Shown here piece after piece: positions 1-5,660 of a stretch of 6,547 nt of DNA. A program made the translations under genes and the position numbers. Under the pieces are notes generated by a model. That model did not search any database and was not told where the DNA came from. It saw nothing but the letters and a program-made list of their open reading frames with translations. This stretch comes from Thermoleophilia bacterium UBA5186 (lineage in GTDB: Bacteria; Actinomycetota; Thermoleophilia; Gaiellales; Gaiellaceae): positions 5,022 to 11,568 of the forward strand of contig DHWI01000147.1 in NCBI GenBank assembly GCA_002413095.1, in the 5' to 3' direction. Positions within the stretch are counted from its first letter, which is position 1. Each line of letters opens with the position of its first letter.

Positions 1-138
1 CGTGCCGCGCGGCAGCTCACGTTCCGCGTGCCAGACGAGCGAGGCGTCGGCTCCGAGCGCACCGAGCGCCCAGGCCGCATCCCGGTCGTCGTTCGAGCCG
101 GGAAAGACTATGACCGCGACTCGCGGCGCCTCTGTCAC
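1..138 (-). CDS. purQ: FGAM synthase glutaminase subunit PurQ, N-terminal 46 codons (runs off left edge)
   Basis: PurQ is the class I glutamine amidotransferase subunit of the three-part FGAM synthase (PurS, PurQ, PurL). It hydrolyses glutamine and passes ammonia to PurL, which turns FGAR into FGAM in the fourth step of purine synthesis. Only the N-terminus is present. It begins with a GTG at 138-136 that overlaps the purS stop (GTGA), and a good Shine-Dalgarno GGAGGG (complement of 145-150) lies 6 nt upstream. The fragment reads VTEAPRVAVIVFPGSNDDRD, the typical PurQ first strand and P-G-S-N loop, followed by an alanine-rich helix and a LVWHAE segment. The nucleophile Cys and the His/Glu of the triad lie beyond the window, so activity cannot be judged. 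The residue after PGSN is Asp where many PurQ have Cys; that Cys is not the nucleophile. Its place directly after purS strongly supports the call. Confidence 0.93.
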   Translation of the reverse strand, partial: MTEAPRVAVIVFPGSNDDRDAAWALGALGADASLVWHAERELPRGT

Positions 139-380
139 TCGTGGCCCTCCAGCGAGATCTCGTACGACTCGATCAGCGGATTCGCCAGCAAGTGCCGGCA
201 CATGCGCTCGATCTGCTCACGGGCCTCCGCTGGATCGGAGCCCTCGACCTCGAGGTCGACGACGCGTCCGACCCGCGCCTCGTCCACGGCGAACCCGAGC
301 TGCCTGAGCGAGCTCCCGACCGCGTCGCCCTGCGGGTCGAGGATTCCCTCCTTCGGCCGGACGAGAACGGTCGCCCTCAT
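135..380 (-). CDS. purS: FGAM synthase small subunit PurS
   Basis: PurS is the small structural subunit that bridges PurQ and PurL in the multi-protein FGAM synthase of Gram-positive bacteria and archaea; in Gram-negative bacteria the equivalent domain is fused into a large PurL. The product has 81 residues, the normal size. It shows the family pattern: an N-terminal strand (MRATVLVRPKEGILDPQGDA), a helix (VGSSLRQLGF), the V-x-x-A-R-V-G-R strand at about 32-40, and a C-terminal helix then strand (CRHLLANPLIESYEI) with the L-A-N-P-L-I-E motif at 65-71. The ATG at 380-378 overlaps the purC stop by 4 bp (ATGA), and GGAGGT lies 9 nt upstream, so this start is secure. Its stop overlaps the purQ GTG. 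Tight coupling of purS and purQ suits equal production of complex partners. Confidence 0.96.
   Translation of the reverse strand: MRATVLVRPKEGILDPQGDAVGSSLRQLGFAVDEARVGRVVDLEVEGSDPAEAREQIERMCRHLLANPLIESYEISLEGHE
145..150 (-). promoter_or_regulatory. Shine-Dalgarno GGAGGG for purQ
   Basis: GGAGGG lies within the 3' end of purS, 6 nt before the purQ GTG at 138. It supports the GTG start that overlaps the purS stop. Confidence 0.75.
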
Positions 381-1237
381 GCGAGCACCACCTCCGGGTC
401 GCGGAGATACGCGTCGAACTCGATGCCGGTGATCGTCTCGAACGCCTCGACGTAGCGGGCGCGCGTCCCCTCGACGACCTCGTCAGGAAGCTCGGGGCCG
501 GGTGGCGTCTTGTCCCACCCCAGGGTCTCGCAATAGTCGCGCACGAACTGCTTGTCGAAGGATGGCTGGGCGCCGCCCGGTTTGTACTGGTCCGCGGGCC
601 AGAAGCGCGAGGAGTCGGGTGTGAACGCCTCGTCCGCGAGCAGGAGCTGCCCGTCCTCGTCGAGCCCGAACTCGAACTTCGTGTCGGCGATGATGATCCT
701 GCGCGCGGCCGCGTACGAGGAGGCGAACGCGTAGAGCGCGAGGGCGGTCTCTTCGACCTCGGCGAACCGCTTGTCGCCGACGAGCTCGGCTGCAGCGGCC
801 GCGTCGATGTTCTCGTCGTGTCCCTCGGTCGCCTTGGTGGACGGCGTGAAGATCGGGAGCTCGAGCTTGTCGGACTCCTGCAGCCCCTCGGGGAGCCGGT
901 GCCCCGACGTCGAGCCCGTCGCGCGGTAGTCCTTCCAGCCCGACCCGGACAGGTAGCCGCGGGCGACGCATTCGATTGGCAGCATCTCGAGCCGCTTGCA
1001 CTCGGTCGAGCGGCCGTCAGACCGGAGCCCGAGCAGGTGGTTCGGACACAGCTCGCGCGTGCGTGCGAACCAGAACGAGGAAAGACCCGTGAGCACGCGG
1101 CCCTTGTCGGGGATCTCCGTGGGGAGGACGACATCGAATGTCGAGATGCGGTCGGAGGCGACGAGCAGCAAGCGATCGTCGTCGAGCGCGAAAAGCTCCC
1201 GCACCTTCCCGCTCCCGACGTGGACAGCTTCAGGCAT
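377..1237 (-). CDS. purC: SAICAR synthetase PurC
   Basis: Phosphoribosylaminoimidazole-succinocarboxamide synthase joins aspartate to CAIR with ATP to give SAICAR, the step after PurE and before PurB. The 286-residue protein has the full set of family motifs: GSGKVRELF at 8-16 (ATP-binding start), SDRISTFDV at 28-36, the first signature LPIECVARGYLSGSGWKDY at 86-104, TPSTKATEGHDENI at 131-144 (substrate-binding region), the second signature IIADTKFEFG at 182-191, and DEAFTPDSSRFW at 202-213. The length falls in the longer PurC group (about 290-300 residues) rather than the roughly 240-residue group. The ATG at 1237-1235 lies inside the 3' end of purB (8 bp overlap) and has a near-perfect Shine-Dalgarno AAAGGAGG 9 nt upstream, which fixes the start. 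The TGA overlaps the purS ATG. No key residue looks missing. Confidence 0.97.
   Translation of the reverse strand: MPEAVHVGSGKVRELFALDDDRLLLVASDRISTFDVVLPTEIPDKGRVLTGLSSFWFARTRELCPNHLLGLRSDGRSTECKRLEMLPIECVARGYLSGSGWKDYRATGSTSGHRLPEGLQESDKLELPIFTPSTKATEGHDENIDAAAAAELVGDKRFAEVEETALALYAFASSYAAARRIIIADTKFEFGLDEDGQLLLADEAFTPDSSRFWPADQYKPGGAQPSFDKQFVRDYCETLGWDKTPPGPELPDEVVEGTRARYVEAFETITGIEFDAYLRDPEVVLA
390..395 (-). promoter_or_regulatory. Shine-Dalgarno GGAGGT for purS
   Basis: GGAGGT lies within the 3' end of purC, 9 nt before the purS ATG at 380. It fixes the start that overlaps the purC stop. Confidence 0.78.
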
Positions 1238-2555
1238 GAACCGGTTCCTCCTTTCGCACGAGCGCGTGTAGCCGCTCGAAGACGAGGTCGACGTGCTTGA
1301 CGGTGGCCTCGAGGTCGAAGACGCCGGCGAGCGCGTCCGGGTCGAGCTTGGACGTGATCGCGCCGTTCTCCTCGACCAGCGTGCGGAAGTCCTTCTCTTC
1401 CTCCCAGGCGGTCATCGCCGAGTCCTGGACGAGCCGGTACGCCTCGTCGCGGCCGAGTCCCGCGTCGACGAGCGCAAGCAGAAGGCGGTGGCTGAAGTGG
1501 AGCCCGTGACTCGTGTCGAGGTTGCGGCGCATCCGGTTGCCGTGCACGACGAGGCCCTCGACGATCCAGGCGAAGCGGTCGAGCATGTAGTCGAGCGCGA
1601 GGAACGCGTCCGGGATCGCGACGCGCTCGGCCGCCGAGTTGGAGATGTCGCGCTCGTGCCAGAGCGGGACGTTCTCGAGCGCGACGAGCGCTGTGCCGCG
1701 GACGACTCGCGCGAGACCGCAGATGCGCTCGGCCACCTTCGGGTTGCGCTTGTGCGGCATCGCCGACGAGCCCTTCATCCCTCGGCCGAACGGCTCCTCC
1801 ACCTCGCCGACCTCGGTGCGCGCGAGGTGGCGGATCTCGACGCAGAAGCGCTCGAGCGACGTTGCCGCGAGGGCGAGCGTGCCGATCAGCTCTGCGTGGC
1901 GGTCGCGGGCGATGACCTGCGTGGACAGAGGGTCGGGCTCGAGCCCGAGGCGCTCGCACGCTATCCGCTCGACCTCCGGGTCGACGGCGGCGTAGGTGCC
2001 GACCGTTCCGGACAGCTGGCCGACACGGTTCTGCTCGAGCGCTGCCGCGATGCGGGTGCGGTTTCGGTCGAGCTCGAAGGCCCAGCCCGCGAGCTTCCAG
2101 CCGAACGTGGTCGGCTCCGCGTGGATGCCGTGCGAGCGGCCGATCGTGATCGTGTGCCGGTGCTCCTCGGCCCGGGCGGCGACGAGCTCGAGCGCCCGGT
2201 CGATTCCTTCGAGGATCAGCTTCCCCGCGGCGAGCATCTGCAGGGACAGCGCGGTGTCGACGACATCGGACGACGTGAGGCCGTAGTGGACGTAGCGGCC
2301 GACCGGGCCGAGCTGCTCGGCGACCGCGTCGACGAAGGCTGCCGTGTCGTGGTCGGTCACCCGCTCGATCTCGGCGACGCGCTCGGCGGTCGGGGGCGTC
2401 GCGTTGGCGCGAATCTCGGCAACGGCATCGGCCGGAATCGCTCCCACCTCGGCCCACGCGTCGAGCGCCGCGAGCTCGACCTCGAGCCAGGTCTCGAGCT
2501 TGCCCTCATCCGACCAGATCCTGGCCATCGCCGGTCGGGAGTAGCGGGCGATCAC
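1230..2555 (-). CDS. purB: Adenylosuccinate lyase PurB
   Basis: Adenylosuccinate lyase acts twice in purine synthesis: it releases fumarate from SAICAR to give AICAR, and from adenylosuccinate to give AMP. The 441-residue protein belongs to the fumarase/aspartase superfamily. Visible motifs are the family start IARYSRP at 2-8, TDHD at 67-70 (His69), YGLTSSDVVDTALS at 91-104, GRSHGIHAEPTTFG at 139-152 (catalytic His region), and the signature loop GSSAMPHKRNP at 262-272, whose serine is the catalytic base in this family. The start is a GTG at 2555-2553. It is preferred because it precedes the family N-terminus directly and no other start lies upstream in frame. There is no Shine-Dalgarno; a TAGACT hexamer ends 7 nt before the GTG, suggesting a leaderless mRNA. 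The gene follows purE after 31 bp and overlaps purC by 8 bp. With the PurA encoded at the right end it completes AMP synthesis. Confidence 0.97.
   Translation of the reverse strand: MIARYSRPAMARIWSDEGKLETWLEVELAALDAWAEVGAIPADAVAEIRANATPPTAERVAEIERVTDHDTAAFVDAVAEQLGPVGRYVHYGLTSSDVVDTALSLQMLAAGKLILEGIDRALELVAARAEEHRHTITIGRSHGIHAEPTTFGWKLAGWAFELDRNRTRIAAALEQNRVGQLSGTVGTYAAVDPEVERIACERLGLEPDPLSTQVIARDRHAELIGTLALAATSLERFCVEIRHLARTEVGEVEEPFGRGMKGSSAMPHKRNPKVAERICGLARVVRGTALVALENVPLWHERDISNSAAERVAIPDAFLALDYMLDRFAWIVEGLVVHGNRMRRNLDTSHGLHFSHRLLLALVDAGLGRDEAYRLVQDSAMTAWEEEKDFRTLVEENGAITSKLDPDALAGVFDLEATVKHVDLVFERLHALVRKEEPVHA
1247..1254 (-). promoter_or_regulatory. Near-consensus Shine-Dalgarno AAAGGAGG for purC
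   Basis: AAAGGAGG lies inside the last codons of purB, 9 nt before the purC ATG at 1237. It is the strongest ribosome binding site in the window. The 10-bp perfect palindrome GAACCGGTTC (1238-1247) lies between it and the start codon and shares one base with it. Confidence 0.82.
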
Positions 2556-2562
2556 CGAAGGC

Positions 2563-2568
2563 AGTCTA
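2563..2568 (-). promoter_or_regulatory. Candidate -10 element TAGACT for a leaderless purB transcript
   Basis: TAGACT fits the actinobacterial TAnnnT -10 pattern. It lies in the 31-bp purE-purB gap and ends 7 nt before the purB GTG, so transcription would start at or within a base of the start codon. There is no Shine-Dalgarno. No good -35 box is visible 16-18 bp upstream, which is common for such promoters. Confidence 0.5.
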
Positions 2569-2586
2569 GAGCCAGGCTCGGTGGTC

Positions 2587-2989
2587 TCATGCGCCGAGGA
2601 TGCGCGCTGCGAGCACCGCAGCGTTCTTCGCGCTGTCGACCCCGACGCAGGCGACGGGGACGCCCGGCGGCATCTGCGCGATTGCGAGCATCGCGTCGAG
2701 TCCGTCGAGCACGCTCATCGAGGAGCGGAGCGGGACGCCGATCACGGGCAGATCCGTGTGTGCCGCGACTGCTCCGGGAAGCGCGGCGGCGAGCCCGGCG
2801 CCGGCGATCAGCACGCGGAGGCCGCGCTCACGTGCGGTGCGGGCGTACTCGGCGACCGAGTCGGGGCTCCGGTGCGCCGAGCGTACGTCGAACTCGTGCG
2901 CGATGCCCCGCGCGTCGAGCTCGTCCATAGCCGGCTGCATGCGCTCGCGGTCCGATTCGGAGCCGACGAGGATCCCGACGAGCGGCGCG

Positions 2990-2997
<8 letters not shown>
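2587..2997 (-). CDS. purE: N5-CAIR mutase / AIR carboxylase PurE, short form
   Basis: PurE makes CAIR, the substrate of PurC, either by rearranging N5-CAIR from PurK (class I) or by carboxylating AIR directly (class II). The 136-residue product shows GILVGSESDRERM at 8-20 (phosphate loop), SAHRSP at 40-45 with the catalytic His42, IAGAGLAAALPG at 64-75, and QMPPGVPVACVGV at 108-120. The ATG at 2997-2995 is chosen because it directly precedes the first beta strand; a longer frame (to 3045) would add 16 residues encoded inside purD. It overlaps purD by 8 bp and has only a weak GGGG upstream, so coupled translation is likely. Two oddities: the protein stops about 20-30 residues earlier than usual PurE (160-170 residues), and Ala72 stands where class I enzymes such as E. 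coli PurE have His in GGAAHLPG. No purK is in view. PurE identity is firm; the class is open. Confidence 0.93.
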
Positions 2998-4207
<1,210 letters not shown>

Positions 4208-4213
4208 GCGGCG

Positions 4214-4219
4214 AGTCTA
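4214..4219 (-). promoter_or_regulatory. Candidate -10 element TAGACT for a leaderless purD transcript
   Basis: This is the same hexamer as in front of purB, ending 6 nt before the purD GTG at 4207. The expected transcription start is the G of the GTG. No Shine-Dalgarno and no convincing -35 box are present. It is the likely main promoter of the minus-strand pur cluster, since the neighbouring small gene points the other way. Confidence 0.55.
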
Positions 4220-4259
4220 CTGAGGCGAGGGTTTGGCGTTCGCGGCGGTCGCGCATTAG

Positions 4260-4373
4260 CTGCTCCTGCACGAACCTGGCCTCGATCGACACGAGTGGGA
4301 AAGCGAATGGGAGTCCCTCCAAGAGGAGCTCTCGGACGATCCCACCGCCACGCTTGTCTCGCTCGATCGGCTC
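4260..4373 (+). other. Probable in-frame N-terminal extension of the small acidic protein
   Basis: Reading upstream from 4374 in the same frame, the codons are open until a TAG at 4257-4259. They encode LLLHEPGLDRHEWESEWESL (first 20 residues from 4260), then QEELSDDPTATLVSLDRL joining the conventional start. The tryptophan/glutamate repeat and amphipathic helix pattern look like genuine protein, and the acidic character matches the downstream part. There is no ATG, GTG or TTG in this frame between the TAG and 4374; only CTG codons at 4260 and 4266 could begin it. Options are a CTG start, a recent loss of a normal start codon, or a sequencing error. With this extension the protein would have about 107-109 residues. 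Confidence 0.5.
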
Positions 4374-4589
4374 GTGGCCGAGATGCTCGATTCGCGTGGG
4401 TACGCCTTGACGGACGAGATCGCCTCGGAGGGGGACGATCCGGAGGTCGTCACCGAGTTTCGGGCCGCCCACGAGGTGACGCAAGCGACCAAGAGCGGCC
4501 GGGACGTCGACCCCGGCGACGTGGCCATGGCAGTCAACGCCTACCGGGCGCTGTACGAGCACGTGATCAACGATCGGACCGCGCCCTAG
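4374..4589 (+). CDS. Small acidic hypothetical protein; true start probably further upstream
   Basis: I cannot assign a function. From the GTG at 4374 the product has 71 residues: a helix (AEMLDSRGYAL), an acidic stretch with EGDDPEVVTEFRAA, then KSGRDVDPGDVAMAVNAY and a final helix RALYEHVI. It is rich in Asp and Glu, has no signal peptide or membrane segment, and would be a soluble, mainly helical cytoplasmic protein. Neither this GTG nor the ATG at 4383 has a Shine-Dalgarno. The same frame stays open back to 4260 and encodes a protein-like stretch there (listed separately), so the conventional start is probably too short. The third-position G/C preference agrees with real coding. The gene points away from purD and ends 162 bp before the kinase gene. 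The style recalls small conserved actinobacterial proteins of unknown function, but I cannot name the family. Confidence 0.6.
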   Translation: MAEMLDSRGYALTDEIASEGDDPEVVTEFRAAHEVTQATKSGRDVDPGDVAMAVNAYRALYEHVINDRTAP

Positions 4590-4633
4590 GGCCCACACGC
4601 ACCCTTTCGGCACGAAGTCGACACGGACTTGCG

Positions 4634-4659
4634 CGCCGGCCGTCGCTACGGTTCCGGCG
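4634..4659 (+). other. GC-rich hairpin in the gap before the kinase-like gene
   Basis: CGCCGG (4634-4639) pairs with CCGGCG (4654-4659), and CCGT (4640-4643) pairs with ACGG (4648-4651), with a 4-nt CGCT loop and a 2-nt TT bulge. This gives a 10-bp stem lying 45 bp after the small gene's stop. There is no following T tract, so it is not a standard intrinsic terminator. It could assist termination or be a by-product of high GC. Confidence 0.4.
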
Positions 4660-4663
4660 GGGT

Positions 4664-4690
4664 CCCCACCCACCACCCCGCCACCCACCC
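4664..4690 (-). other. G-quadruplex-type motif (five G runs on the minus strand)
   Basis: On the minus strand the runs are GGG, GGG, GGGG, GGG, GGGG with spacers T, TGGC, TGGT and T. This satisfies the usual rule of four or more runs of at least three G with loops of 1-7 nt. The plus strand is the matching C-rich stretch. It lies about 50 bp upstream of the -10 element of the kinase-like gene. The rest of the 4590-4751 gap holds only the hairpin and that -10 element. Confidence 0.6.
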
Positions 4691-4737
4691 GGGGCAGAGA
4701 GACGCCGCGGTTGGGCGCGTCGGCGCGCGGGCGCTTC

Positions 4738-4743
4738 TACGCT
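4738..4743 (+). promoter_or_regulatory. Candidate -10 element TACGCT for the kinase-like gene
   Basis: TACGCT matches TAnnnT and ends 8 nt before the ATG at 4752, so the mRNA would begin at or within 1-2 nt of the start codon. No Shine-Dalgarno is present. A TTGGGC at 4711-4716 resembles a -35 box, but the 21-bp spacing is too long for confidence. Confidence 0.45.
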
Positions 4744-4751
4744 ATGAGGCG

Positions 4752-5660
4752 ATGAGCAGCGAGGACCCTGGGTTGATCGCCCCGCCGCACGCGCCGGTGC
4801 GCGTCGACGCCGACACACCGAACGAGCTCGAGCTTCGCGAGCGGCGAACTCGCGCCTTCGAGGCTGCCGTCGCGCTCGGCTCGAGACTCGGGCTCGATGT
4901 CTCGGGCGCACGCATCCTCCAGGACTGGAACGACACGATCGTGCACCTCGCTCCCGAACCCGTCGTCGCCCGCGTGCGGACGTCGCGGGTCGAAGCTGTC
5001 GAACCTGGCGAGGCGACGCATGCCCGCGAGCTCGCGATCGTCAGACACGCGCTCACGCGCGGGGCACCCGTCGTTCCCCCTGCCGAGGACGCGGGCCCGT
5101 TCACACAGGACGGCCTCGCGGTCACGCTGTGGCGGTACGCCGACGAGTTGTCGGACGAGGTCACTGACGCCGAGGCCGGGGGAGCGCTCCTCGAGCTCCA
5201 TCGCGCGCTGGGCGACTTCAGTGGGGATCTCCCCCCGCTGTCGGACCGATTCGACCGTGCAGCTGCGGTGATCTCGATCCCGTCCGCCGTCCCACGCTTG
5301 GCCCCGTCCGATCGGGCGTTCCTCGCGGAGCGGTTCTTGGCGCTGCGCGTGGAGGCCGAGTCGGCGGGACGTTCGCGCCGCGTCCTCCACGGCGGTCCCC
5401 ACACGGCGAATCTGCTCGCGACACGTGAAGGGCCGCGCTGGATCGACTTCGACACGGCGTGTCGCGGGCCGCTCGAGTGGGATCTCGCTCACCTCGGCGA
5501 CGCGGCCGTGGCGTTCTTTCCGGAGGCGGACGCCCACCTGTTGGGCACGATGCGGAAGCTCGTCAGCGCCGACGTCGCAATCTGGTGCTGGCACACGTAC
5601 GGCCGAGCTCCCGAGGTGGACGAGGCAGCCCACCACCACCTTGAAGCCCTGAAGGGCTAA
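4752..5660 (+). CDS. APH-family phosphotransferase-like protein with altered catalytic loop
   Basis: This 302-residue protein has the layout of the aminoglycoside/choline phosphotransferase-like kinase fold. The N-lobe has ARILQDWNDTIVHL at 53-66 (nucleotide-loop region), VVARVRTS at 71-78 (Arg74 where the ATP-binding Lys is usual), and HARELAIVRHAL at 90-101 with the helix-C Glu93. The C-lobe has VLHGGPHTANLL at 211-222, WIDFDTACRGP at 230-240 (metal-binding Asp232) and EWDLAHL at 242-248. The catalytic loop is normally HGDxxxxN; here residue 215 is Gly (codon GGT, one base from GAT), so the catalytic Asp is absent. The substrate is unknown. The ATG at 4752 is chosen because the open frame upstream to 4629 encodes low-complexity, unlikely sequence and a TACGCT -10 box lies just before 4752. 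The TAA overlaps the purA TAG on the other strand. It may be a pseudokinase or a small-molecule kinase with a variant active site; drug resistance should not be assumed. Confidence 0.85.
   Translation: MSSEDPGLIAPPHAPVRVDADTPNELELRERRTRAFEAAVALGSRLGLDVSGARILQDWNDTIVHLAPEPVVARVRTSRVEAVEPGEATHARELAIVRHALTRGAPVVPPAEDAGPFTQDGLAVTLWRYADELSDEVTDAEAGGALLELHRALGDFSGDLPPLSDRFDRAAAVISIPSAVPRLAPSDRAFLAERFLALRVEAESAGRSRRVLHGGPHTANLLATREGPRWIDFDTACRGPLEWDLAHLGDAAVAFFPEADAHLLGTMRKLVSADVAIWCWHTYGRAPEVDEAAHHHLEALKG

Noticed and set aside
84..92. Asp replacing Cys after the PGSN motif of PurQ as a possible active-site defect
   Set aside because: The catalytic cysteine of PurQ is further along, beyond the window edge, and this position varies among actinobacterial PurQ proteins.
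217..2457. A 746-codon open frame on the minus strand covering purS, purC and most of purB
   Set aside because: It is a shadow frame of real genes in very GC-rich DNA. Its translation is dominated by Arg, Ala, Pro and Ser with no motif, whereas the other frame gives intact PurB, PurC and PurS.
1293..2930. A 545-codon plus-strand open frame antisense to purB and purE
   Set aside because: It is arginine/valine-rich low-complexity translation lying opposite well-supported genes, with no recognisable domain.
4583..4592. Palindrome GCCCTAGGGC at the small gene's stop codon as a terminator or operator
   Set aside because: It is only 10 bp with no loop and no T tract, and short GC palindromes are expected by chance in DNA of this composition.
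4629..4751. Possible longer N-terminus for the kinase-like protein
   Set aside because: The added 41 residues are encoded by the hairpin and the C-rich G-quadruplex region and read as low-complexity Gly/His/Pro/Arg. The ATG at 4752 fits the fold and the -10 box better.
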